Source: REEB95 sp963785735 (lineage in GTDB: Bacteria; Pseudomonadota; Alphaproteobacteria; ATCC43930; CGMCC-115725). From it: a stretch of DNA of 64,000 nt. This document shows, in pieces, positions 29,444 through 36,230 of the stretch; the first letter of the stretch is position 1; the number at the start of each line of letters is the position of its first letter. Location: contig CAWAWJ010000002.1 of the NCBI GenBank assembly GCA_963785735.1, positions 62,001-126,000 of the forward strand, in the 5' to 3' direction. The notes below the pieces were generated by a model. It saw nothing but the letters and a program-made list of their open reading frames with translations, was not told the DNA's origin and ran no database searches. Made by a program: the position numbers and the translations under genes.

Positions 29444-30361
29444 ATGCTGCGGCGCCCGAGCAAAGCCACCATGAACCGCAGCAAGCACCCGCACCGGAAG
29501 TTCCGGGACCAGAAGCCCCCAAAACATCCGTCAAGCCGGCCGCCAAGCCGCGCCCCGAACCGGCCGCCGGCCGTGCCGGCGCGCCAGTCGCCGCGCCAAC
29601 CGGCGCGGCAGCCGGGATTTCCCTGGCTCTATGGCCGCCACGCGGTCGAAGCCGCGCTCGCCAATCCGGCCAGGATCATCCGGCGCGCCATCGCGCTCAA
29701 CGAGACCGCCGCCGAGGCGCGGGCGCTGCTGGCGGCTTCGCGCGCCGAAACGCCAGCGGCCGGGCTTGAGGTGATCGACCGCCGCGAATTCGAGCGGCTG
29801 CTGCCGCCGGGCGCGGTGCATCAGGGCCTGGCGCTGGCCGCCGAGAAGCTGGCCGAACCCGATCTCGCCACCTTCATGGCGGCGCTGCCCCAGGACAAGA
29901 CACCGCGGATCATCGTCGTGCTCGACCAAGTGACGGACCCGCATAATGTCGGCGCCATCCTGCGCTCGGCCGCCGCCTTCGGCGCGCTGGCCGTGCTGGT
30001 GACGGAGCACGGCGCGCCGGCGGTGACCGGCGCGCTGGCCAAGGCGGCCTCGGGCGCGCTCGAGGCGATGCCGCTCTTGCGCGTGGCCAATCTCGCCCGG
30101 GCGCTGGAGCAGATCAAACAGGCCGGGTTCTGGAGCCTGGGGCTGGAGGAGAAGGCAAGCCAGACGCTCGGCGAGCTCGACCTGCCGGCGCGCATCGCGC
30201 TGGTGCTGGGCGCCGAGGGCAGCGGCATCCGGCGCCTGACCCGCGAGCATTGCGACTTCCTCGGCCGTCTGCCGACACGGGGCGCCATGGCCTCGCTCAA
30301 TGTCTCGAACGCGGCGGCGGTCGCCTTATACGTGCTGTCGCAAAGAGCGCCGGCGGACTGA
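29444..30361 (+). CDS. rlmB: 23S rRNA 2'-O-ribose methyltransferase, TrmH/RlmB family
   Basis: SPOUT-class enzyme that methylates 23S rRNA ribose (G2251 in E. coli). Residues 1-60 are a basic Pro/Arg-rich extension. The substrate-binding domain begins at LYGRHAVEAAL, and the knotted SAM domain has NVGAILRSAAAFGA, LVLGAEGSGIRRL and ASLNVSNAAAVALY. It is 305 residues from the ATG at 29444; the ATG at 29471 (296 residues) is equally possible because neither has a good ribosome binding site. A short inverted repeat at 30363-30379 follows. Confidence 0.9.
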   Translation: MLRRPSKATMNRSKHPHRKFRDQKPPKHPSSRPPSRAPNRPPAVPARQSPRQPARQPGFPWLYGRHAVEAALANPARIIRRAIALNETAAEARALLAASRAETPAAGLEVIDRREFERLLPPGAVHQGLALAAEKLAEPDLATFMAALPQDKTPRIIVVLDQVTDPHNVGAILRSAAAFGALAVLVTEHGAPAVTGALAKAASGALEAMPLLRVANLARALEQIKQAGFWSLGLEEKASQTLGELDLPARIALVLGAEGSGIRRLTREHCDFLGRLPTRGAMASLNVSNAAAVALYVLSQRAPAD

Positions 30362-30445
30362 AAGCGCCGATTCGGCGCTGAATATCTTGCCGCTCTTCCA
30401 GGGGGGCAGTATGACGGCTGCTGGCATGGGCGTTGCCCCAGGCTT

Positions 30446-30520
30446 GCCGGGTTAGCTCAGCGGTAGAGCAGCGGTTTTGTAAACCGAAGGTCGGGAGTTC
30501 AATCCTCTCACCCGGCACCA
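30446..30520 (+). tRNA. tRNA-Thr (anticodon TGT)
   Basis: A 75-nt tRNA with encoded CCA. The acceptor stem is GCCGGGT, the D-arm GCTCAGCGGTAGAGC, the anticodon loop TTTGTAA gives TGT, and the T-arm is GGGAGTTCAATCCTCTC. The last 17 nt of the gene are repeated several times downstream (30521-30785). Confidence 0.96.
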
Positions 30521-30785
30521 GCCTTGGACCTCTGGATTGTTGGACTTTTGTTTTGCCGCTCCGCGGCGGGGCCTCTCACCCGGCACCAGCCTTGGACCTC
30601 TGGATTGTTGGACTTTTGTTTTGCCGCTCCGCGGCGGGGCCTCTCACCCGGCACCAGCCTTGGACCTCTGGATTGTTGGTCTTTTGTTTTGCCGCTCCGC
30701 GGCGGGGCCTCTCACCCGGCACCAGCCTTGGACCTCTGGATTGTTGGTCTTTTGTTTTGCCGCTCCTCTCGGCGGGGCGGCACCA
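30521..30785 (+). repeat. Tandem 68-bp repeats, each ending in a copy of the tRNA-Thr 3' end
   Basis: Three complete 68-bp units (30521-30588, 30589-30656, 30657-30724) and a fourth, altered unit of 61 bp (30725-30785). Each full unit starts GCCTTGGACCTCTGGATTG and ends CCTCTCACCCGGCACCA, which is exactly the last 17 nt of tRNA-Thr. Units 1-2 carry TTGGACTTTT and units 3-4 TTGGTCTTTT, so the array grew by duplicating sub-blocks. A GC hairpin (GCCGC with GCGGC) is in each unit. All three forward frames stay open only because of the repeat; I do not call a protein here. Confidence 0.93.
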
Positions 30786-30932
30786 GCCCTACCTTTCCCG
30801 ATTGCGCCTTTTTCGCGGCGGCTCTTTGCCTGTGGGGATAAGCGCAACCGAAGCACCATATTACTTTTAGGATATGCCGGAATGCCGAAGCCTGGCTGGG
30901 CGTTGTTCGGACAGGTAGAGGAGACCAAGGCC

Positions 30933-31229
30933 ATGAAACAGATATCGCTGCGGTTCCTGAAATTGGGCGTCCTGAGCGCCGTGGCGCTTGTCGCCCTCGT
31001 GACCGCGTTCGCGCCGGCCCCGGCCGAGGCGCGGATATACGTGCGCGGGGGATTTGGCGGTCCCTATTATGGCTATCCGGCCTATGCGGGCTATCCCTAT
31101 CCCTATTACTACCCGCCCTACCCTTATTATTATTACGCGCAGCCGCCCGCCGCTTATCCCCCTCCAGGCCCGGCCTATGCGCCTTACGCGGCCCCGCCCC
31201 CCGGCTATGCGCCGCCTCCCCCGCAGTGA
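30933..31229 (+). CDS. Secreted Tyr/Pro-rich small protein
   Basis: A 98-residue protein. The start is the ATG at 30933, after GAGGAGACCAAGGCC. A Sec signal peptide covers residues 1-34 (cleavage near APAEARA-like APAPAEA). The mature part is almost entirely Gly, Tyr, Pro and Ala (GYPAYAGYPYPYYYPPYPYY). Unknown function, presumably periplasmic or surface-exposed. An upstream reading frame through the tRNA repeats joins it in frame, but the signal peptide and ribosome binding site mark this start. Confidence 0.78.
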   Translation: MKQISLRFLKLGVLSAVALVALVTAFAPAPAEARIYVRGGFGGPYYGYPAYAGYPYPYYYPPYPYYYYAQPPAAYPPPGPAYAPYAAPPPGYAPPPPQ

Positions 31230-31248
31230 CAGTGGCGAGGACAAAACC

Positions 31249-31524
31249 ATGACCCGCCCCACGATGAGCGCCAAGACGAGCGCCAAGCTCAGCGAAGGAC
31301 GCAAAACAAAAACCCTGCTGCGCGGCGCCGTGCTCGCAGCCCTGGCGCTGGGGCTGAGCGGCTGTTACGTCGCGCCCTACCCCGCCCCGGCCTATCCCTA
31401 TAACGCCAGCCCCTATTACGGCGGCTATTACGCGCCCTACTCCGCTTATCCCTATTACCCGGCGCCCTATTACTACGGACCGTCGGTGGGATTCGTCTAT
31501 CGCGGCGGCGGCCGCTGGCGCTAA
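31249..31524 (+). CDS. Tyr/Pro-rich lipoprotein
   Basis: A 91-residue protein, 19 nt downstream of a gene with similar composition. The start ATG is at 31249, with GAGG upstream. The signal peptide ends in a lipobox (LGLSGC, Cys39). The mature part again has PYY and PAYPY repeats and ends GFVYRGGGRWR. The two genes look like a pair that arose by duplication of a low-complexity envelope protein. Function unknown. Confidence 0.78.
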   Translation: MTRPTMSAKTSAKLSEGRKTKTLLRGAVLAALALGLSGCYVAPYPAPAYPYNASPYYGGYYAPYSAYPYYPAPYYYGPSVGFVYRGGGRWR

Positions 31525-31661
31525 GCGCCTTTTAAGCGCCTCCTTAAACACCTCTTGAGGGCGCGGCCGCGCGCCTTTAACCATTCCGATCATCCGAAAA
31601 ACCGTCGCGCGTTTTTACAAACGCCGCGCCGCATGACGCCGTTAGCGCGGAAATCCTCGCT

Positions 31662-31677
31662 TGGCACGGCGCTTGCG
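31662..31677 (+). promoter_or_regulatory. Predicted sigma-54 promoter with hairpin-rich leader
   Basis: TGGCACGGCGCTTGC matches the -24/-12 consensus, with GG and GC separated by exactly 10 nt. Transcription would start near 31688, at the foot of a 7-bp hairpin (GGACGCA, 31689-31695, with 31699-31705). A second perfect stem follows (GCCATG 31720-31725 with 31730-31735, loop AACA). The next convincing gene starts at 31887, so the leader is about 200 nt. The rest of the 31525-31886 gap shows nothing else I can support. Confidence 0.55.
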
Positions 31678-31886
31678 ATGTGAAGAACGGACGCATGGTG
31701 CGTCCCAAATGGACGAGAAGCCATGAACACATGGCCCGTTCGGATGATCTTGCGCACGTGCCGGTTTCACCGCCGATACCGGTCTTGCACGCGCATCACG
31801 CGCGCGTGGCGGCGCATGACGTCACGGATGGGTCAGGCTCGCAGGCGTGACAAACGCCGCGGGTTCTCAACGACGAGGAACAAGCC

Positions 31887-32198
31887 ATGCGACTTCCCTT
31901 GTGCGGACTCCTTCTGGCGGCGATTCCGATCCTGATCGGACACGGCATTTCGCAGGCCGCGAGCGAGCAGAACACGCCGGCGCCGGGTCTTTCCCCGCAG
32001 GCGATCTCCCACTATCAGTCGATGCTTAAGGGATTCTCGCCCGAAACGGTGAATTCCCTCATGACCGAGGCCGTGACGCTGATCCGCACCTATGCCGCCT
32101 CCGCGCCCGGCTCGACCGAGTGGAAAGAACTGAAGGCCCACCAGACCGAGCTCGAGCAGATGAAGGCCCAGCTTTGCCAGGCTCTGATCAAGTGCTGA
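31887..32198 (+). CDS. Small secreted protein of unknown function
   Basis: A 103-residue protein starting at 31887 after GAGGAACAAGCC. The signal peptide covers residues 1-25 (ending HGISQAA). The mature part is mostly helical, with a C-terminal helix (STEWKELKAHQTELEQMKAQ) and a C-terminal pair of Cys (LCQALIKC). I do not recognise a family. It may be under the sigma-54-like promoter 210 nt upstream. Confidence 0.7.
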   Translation: MRLPLCGLLLAAIPILIGHGISQAASEQNTPAPGLSPQAISHYQSMLKGFSPETVNSLMTEAVTLIRTYAASAPGSTEWKELKAHQTELEQMKAQLCQALIKC

Positions 32199-32316
32199 AT
32201 CCCCGGGATCGGGCCTAGGCTCAATCCCGGTTGCGTCGTGGGAATTTGCGGCCTATCACAGCCTCCAGTTTCCGGCCGGTTGCGGCCGGTTGCGGCGGAG
32301 GGTGGAAGGCACTCGC

Positions 32317-33324
32317 ATGGACAAGACCTGGATGCTGGCGGTCGCCATTCCCTTGGCCGTGCTGGGCGCCAGCTTCGCGTTGACGGCGCTGGCGCTGGAA
32401 TGGCTGAGGCGCCGCGCCATACTCGACCGGCCGGGCCGGCGCTCGTCGCACGACACGCCGGTGCCGCGCGGCGGCGGCCTGGCGGTGGTGCCGCTCCTGG
32501 CGGCGGGCTGGATCGCGCTCGCGGCCATGGGCGACGCCCCGGTGGAAGCCGCTTTCGCCGGGCTCGTGGCTTGCGCGCTGGCCGCCTTCTCTTTCATCGA
32601 CGATCTGAAGGGCCTGCCGATATCCCTGCGGCTCGCCGCCCATTGCGCGGCGGCGGTACTGGGCGTGTGGCTGCTGCCCCACGGCGCAACCGTGTTCCAA
32701 GATCTGCTGCCGTGGTATCTCGACCGCGCGGCGGCGGTCGTGCTCCTGGTCTGGTTCATCAATCTCTACAATTTCATGGACGGGATCGACGGCATCACCG
32801 GCATCGAAACAGCCTGCCTCAGCCTCGGCGCGGCTTGGGTGTTGACGCTGGAAAACGGTTTCGGCGACGGCACGGCCTATCTCGCCTTGACCGCGCTGGC
32901 GGCGGCGGTGGGATTTCTGCCGTGGAATTGGCACAAGGCGCGAATCTTCCTCGGCGATGCCGGCAGCGTGCCTTTGGGCTATCTCATGGGCTGGTTGCTG
33001 CTGCTGCTCGCGGCCAAGGGCTATTGGGTGTCGGCGCTGATCCTGCCGCTCTATTATCTCGCCGACGCCACCATCACCCTCGTCCGCCGCATGGCGCGCG
33101 GCGAACATTTCTGGCAGGCGCACAAATCGCATTTCTATCAGCGCGCGGCGGCGCGCGACGGCGACCACGCCGCGGTGGCGGTGCTGATCCTCGCCGGCGA
33201 TCTGACGCTGCTGGCCCTGGCGCTGCTCGCCGTGGTCCATCCCCTGACGGCCTTGGCGCTGGCCGCCGCGGTGACTTGCGCCATGCTGATCGTGCTCGCG
33301 CGCCGCGCGCAAGACGCGGGCTGA
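32317..33324 (+). CDS. Polyprenyl-phosphate sugar-1-phosphate transferase (WecA/WbpL-like)
   Basis: An inner-membrane enzyme that starts a lipid-linked glycan by moving a HexNAc-1-phosphate from UDP-sugar to undecaprenyl phosphate. It is 335 residues with about 10 membrane spans. Family motifs are SSHDTPVPRGGG near the N-terminus, the metal-binding NLYNFMDGIDGITGIE near residue 150, FLGDAGSVPLG near 210, and HKSHFYQRA near 270. The start ATG at 32317 lies after GGAGGGTGGAAGG. It is the first of the surface-polysaccharide genes in this region. Confidence 0.88.
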   Translation: MDKTWMLAVAIPLAVLGASFALTALALEWLRRRAILDRPGRRSSHDTPVPRGGGLAVVPLLAAGWIALAAMGDAPVEAAFAGLVACALAAFSFIDDLKGLPISLRLAAHCAAAVLGVWLLPHGATVFQDLLPWYLDRAAAVVLLVWFINLYNFMDGIDGITGIETACLSLGAAWVLTLENGFGDGTAYLALTALAAAVGFLPWNWHKARIFLGDAGSVPLGYLMGWLLLLLAAKGYWVSALILPLYYLADATITLVRRMARGEHFWQAHKSHFYQRAAARDGDHAAVAVLILAGDLTLLALALLAVVHPLTALALAAAVTCAMLIVLARRAQDAG

Positions 33325-33328
33325 CGCG

Positions 33329-33874
33329 CTATTCGGTCGCGCCCTGACGGAAATATTGCGGCCGCACGAAATTCCCCGCCCAAGCGCCGCGCCGCGCCGC
33401 CTTGGCCTCGGCCTCCAAGGGGAGGTACTGATCGCCCCTTCCATAGGCGAAGGCGAGCCCTTCGGTCACCAGCAACGCGCCGACATCGCGTCCGTCGGCG
33501 GTGCAGAACGAGAATTCGCGGGCATGACGGTCGACGAATTCAGGATCGACATGGCAGGAGAATTCGGTGGTGCCGACCAGTTGCTTGAGCCGCGACGTGG
33601 CGACGGCGCCGCAAGGCCAGGATTTGCCGGAGGCGTCGCGGCAGGCCTGCGCGCTTTCGAAGGCATCGACGCCGTAGAGCCGGAGCAGCTCGGGCCGGCA
33701 GCCGAGGCCCAGGGTGTTTTGCCGACAATGGGCCTTCACCAGTTCCAGCGTGTCGCCTTCGATCACCACATAGTGGTCGGCCTTGACCGGGGGGCCGAGC
33801 CAGGCATAGGCCACGCCATAGGCCGCCATCAGACCGGCGGCGGCGATCAGCACCCATTTCAGGCTGCGCGTCAT
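33329..33874 (-). CDS. Membrane-anchored or secreted thermonuclease-like protein
   Basis: A 181-residue protein starting at 33874 with GAGGAG upstream. It has an N-terminal hydrophobic segment (residues 6-24), then a staphylococcal-nuclease fold: VVIEGDTLEL, LRLYGVDAFESAQAC, SRLKQLVG and the C-terminal ARRGAWAGNFVRPQYFR. The extra Cys residues suggest a disulfide-bonded periplasmic form. Catalytic Arg/Glu positions are plausible but I could not align every one. It converges with the transferase gene at 33324. Confidence 0.8.
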   Translation of the reverse strand: MTRSLKWVLIAAAGLMAAYGVAYAWLGPPVKADHYVVIEGDTLELVKAHCRQNTLGLGCRPELLRLYGVDAFESAQACRDASGKSWPCGAVATSRLKQLVGTTEFSCHVDPEFVDRHAREFSFCTADGRDVGALLVTEGLAFAYGRGDQYLPLEAEAKAARRGAWAGNFVRPQYFRQGATE

Positions 33875-33974
33875 GGCGTCTCCTCGCCGCGTAGCATAGC
33901 AAGGATCGGCGCCGGCCGCGCGCCTCTTGCGCGGCAATGGCGAGGCGGGCGGTTCTCGCCTATAAAACGCGGCG

Positions 33975-34154
33975 ATGACGCAGAGTTATCCGATCCCGAC
34001 ACCGGCTTCCGGCGGGCGGTTCAACGCCGGAACGGTGCTGGCGGCGGCGCTGGCCGTGGCGTTACCGAGTTTTGGCATCTGGCGGGCCCGATGGCTTTCC
34101 AGCCCGTGGATGACGAACGCGCTTTTCGCCGGGACATCCTCCGATGAGCGTTGA
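33975..34154 (+). CDS. Possible 59-residue protein overlapping the glycosyltransferase start
   Basis: An open frame from the ATG at 33975 to a TGA at 34154, overlapping the next gene by 11 nt. It starts MTQSYPIPTPASGGRFNAG and has one hydrophobic stretch (TVLAAALAVALPSFGIW). There is no clear ribosome binding site and no family I recognise. The translation-coupled overlap is the only support, so it could equally be a chance frame. Confidence 0.25.
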   Translation: MTQSYPIPTPASGGRFNAGTVLAAALAVALPSFGIWRARWLSSPWMTNALFAGTSSDER

Positions 34155-35301
34155 GAAACGAGACAAGAAGAAGCTCATCTTCCTCGTCACCGAAGACTGG
34201 TATTTCTGGTCGCATCGCCTGCCCATGGCGCGCGCCGCGCAACGCGCCGGTTTCGAGGTGGCGGTGGCGGCGCGGGTGAATGCCCATGGCGGCCGCATCC
34301 GCGCCTTGGGCTACGCGCTTCATCCGTTGCGCTGGAAACGCGGCCGGATCGGGCCGCTCGCGAGCGCGCTCGCGGTGATCGAGATCTGGCGGCTTTACCG
34401 CCGCGAAAAGCCGCTCGCCGTCCATCACGTATCGCTGAAGCCCGCCTTGCTGGGCGGCATGGCCGCGCGCTTCGCCGGTGTGCCCCTGGTGGTGAGCATG
34501 ATCACCGGCACGGGATATCTCGGCGGCTCGCCGCGCATCGAAGCCAAGGTCATCGCCTTCTTGGCGCGGTTTCTGTGGCCCGCGATCCTGTTGCGCAAGA
34601 ACGGCCGGGTGATCGTCCAGAATGAGGAGGACAGGCGCGATTTTGTCTCGCTTTGCCCGGAGGCGGAAAAACGCATCACCGTCATTCCCGGCTCGGGCGT
34701 GGACACGGTTCATTTCGCGCCCGCGCCCGAACCGCCCGCGCCGCCGGTGGCCGTGGCCTATGCCGGACGCATGATCGCCATCAAGGGCGTGGCCGATCTG
34801 GTCGAGGCGCAACAAATCCTGCAACGCCGCGGCATGGATGTGCGCCTGGTGCTCGCGGGCGAGGCCGATGCGGAAAATCCCAGCGCCATCGGCCGGGCCA
34901 CGCTCGAGGCTTGGAGCCGCTTGCCGGGCGTGACCTGGCGCGGGCGCGTGGAGGATATCCGCGAGATATGGCGCCAAGCGCATATCGCCGCGCTCGCCTC
35001 CCTGGGCGGCGAAGGCCTGCCCAAAAGCCTACTCGAGGCGGCGGCGATGGCGCGGCCCATCGTTGCGACCGATGTTTCGGGCAACCGTGATATCGCCCGC
35101 GGCGGCGTCAACGCCACCCTGGTGCCGCCGGGCGACGCCGGCGCCTTGGCCGAGGCTCTCGCCGGATTGGCCGGCGATGCCGAACGCCGCCGGCGTTACG
35201 GCGCGGCCGGACGCAAGCTGGTCGAGAGCGGATTGTCCGATAAGGCCATCGAGGCCGCGACCGAAGCGCTTTACCGCGCGCTCCTCGCCGAAATCGGCTA
35301 G
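34144..35301 (+). CDS. Glycosyltransferase family 4 protein
   Basis: A cytoplasmic GT-B glycosyltransferase of 385 residues. The N-terminal half begins KLIFLVTEDWYFWSHRLPMA and contains the lipid-linked sugar-type pocket VSMITGTGYLGG. The C-terminal half has the GT4 donor site: VIPGSGVDTVHFAP, YAGRMIAIKGVADLV and the E-x7-E region near GGEGLPKSLLEAAAMARPIV. It probably extends a surface glycan. Its stop overlaps the convergent ydcF-like gene by 4 nt. Confidence 0.88.
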   Translation: MSVEKRDKKKLIFLVTEDWYFWSHRLPMARAAQRAGFEVAVAARVNAHGGRIRALGYALHPLRWKRGRIGPLASALAVIEIWRLYRREKPLAVHHVSLKPALLGGMAARFAGVPLVVSMITGTGYLGGSPRIEAKVIAFLARFLWPAILLRKNGRVIVQNEEDRRDFVSLCPEAEKRITVIPGSGVDTVHFAPAPEPPAPPVAVAYAGRMIAIKGVADLVEAQQILQRRGMDVRLVLAGEADAENPSAIGRATLEAWSRLPGVTWRGRVEDIREIWRQAHIAALASLGGEGLPKSLLEAAAMARPIVATDVSGNRDIARGGVNATLVPPGDAGALAEALAGLAGDAERRRRYGAAGRKLVESGLSDKAIEAATEALYRALLAEIG

Positions 35302-36083
35302 GGGCCGGGAAAGAGCGTGCCGATCCGCCCGGTCAGGTAATAGGCGGCGAGCCCCAGCCATTCATGCGCCGCCTTGGAAAACAAGACGAGGTTCCTGCCG
35401 AGATCGAGGTCGTTCAATCGCCAGTGCTCATAGGTCTGGTAATCGACCGGATAGGGCAGAATCTCCCACCCGGCATGGCGGAAGCAGCCCACGGCGCGCG
35501 GCATGTGCGCGGCCGAGGTGATGAGTATCCAGGTCTCGCCGGGTTTCGGATCGGCCGCCGCCTTCGAGAAGATCGCGTTTTCGTCGGTGTTGCGTGAACG
35601 GTCTTCGATCACCAGACGGCGCCCGTCCATGCCCATCGCGGCCAGCAAATCCGCGGTCGCCTTCGCCTCGCTGAACGGCGAGGACGACAGCGTGCCGTTG
35701 CCGCCCGACAACACGACGCGCGCCGAGGGATACCGGTTCGCCAGGATGAAGGTTTCGGTGATACGCTCGGCCGCTTCGTTGATCGCGATTTGCCCATGCG
35801 CCAGGGTGATGCCGGGATCGACCGCGCCGCCGAGCAGGACGATGCCGTCGATACGGTCCGGCAGTTGAGGCGCCGGGAAACGTGCCTCGAGCGGCGCGAT
35901 CGCCCATTCTCCGAGCGGCAAAACCAGCATCGCGGCCAAGCCCGCGCCGGCCAACGACGCGAGCCACATGCCCCTGCGCCGGCGCGTCGCCGCCAGAAGC
36001 AGCAGCCCCAGAACGAGCAGGACAAGAAGCAAATTGCCGGGCTCAGCCACGACCCAGAACAGCTTGCTCGCCAGGAAGAACAT
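35298..36083 (-). CDS. YdcF family (DUF218) membrane protein
   Basis: A 261-residue protein. I chose the ATG at 36083 (MFFLASKLFWVVAEPGNLL), which matches the usual family start and has GGAGG upstream; an ATG at 36119 is possible. Two N-terminal spans are followed by a DUF218 domain from IDGIVLLGGAVDPG through VVLSGGNGTLSSSPFSEA, RSRNTDENAIF and WILITSAAHMPRAVGCFRHA. E. coli homologues include YdcF and SanA/ElyC, the latter affecting envelope glycan supply. Confidence 0.87.
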   Translation of the reverse strand: MFFLASKLFWVVAEPGNLLLVLLVLGLLLLAATRRRRGMWLASLAGAGLAAMLVLPLGEWAIAPLEARFPAPQLPDRIDGIVLLGGAVDPGITLAHGQIAINEAAERITETFILANRYPSARVVLSGGNGTLSSSPFSEAKATADLLAAMGMDGRRLVIEDRSRNTDENAIFSKAAADPKPGETWILITSAAHMPRAVGCFRHAGWEILPYPVDYQTYEHWRLNDLDLGRNLVLFSKAAHEWLGLAAYYLTGRIGTLFPGP

Positions 36084-36230
36084 GAAGAGGGCCTCCGCGC
36101 CCGGACCGGAATTCGCCATCCTTAACATATTCCGGCGAAATTGGCGCCGAGGGCCTTGAAAGCGGCGCCTTTTTCCTTGCTGCGCCGGACAAGCTTCACG
36201 TAACGTAGCCTTCTTCCGGGATCGCGAGAC

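Noticed and set aside
30363..30379. Inverted repeat AGCGCCG/CGGCGCT after rlmB as a terminator
   Set aside because: The stem is short and followed by AATATCTTG rather than a T run; not convincing.
30521..30785. Possible CRISPR array
   Set aside because: The units are continuous copies without distinct spacers and carry tRNA sequence. There are no cas genes.
30446..30785. Phage or island attachment site at tRNA-Thr
   Set aside because: The tRNA 3' copies are tandem and close together; no integrase or island genes lie between them, so the slipped-repeat explanation fits better.
30524..30932. Open frames in three registers through the tRNA-Thr repeats, one joined to the Tyr/Pro-rich gene
   Set aside because: The repeat lacks stop codons and shifts frame every 68 bp, so all frames stay open. 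There is no ribosome binding site, and a signal peptide marks the real start at 30933.
31723..31935. A 70-codon frame at the sigma-54 leader
   Set aside because: Its ATG lies inside a hairpin stem, it is Arg-rich in the manner of a shadow frame, and it overlaps the better-supported gene at 31887.
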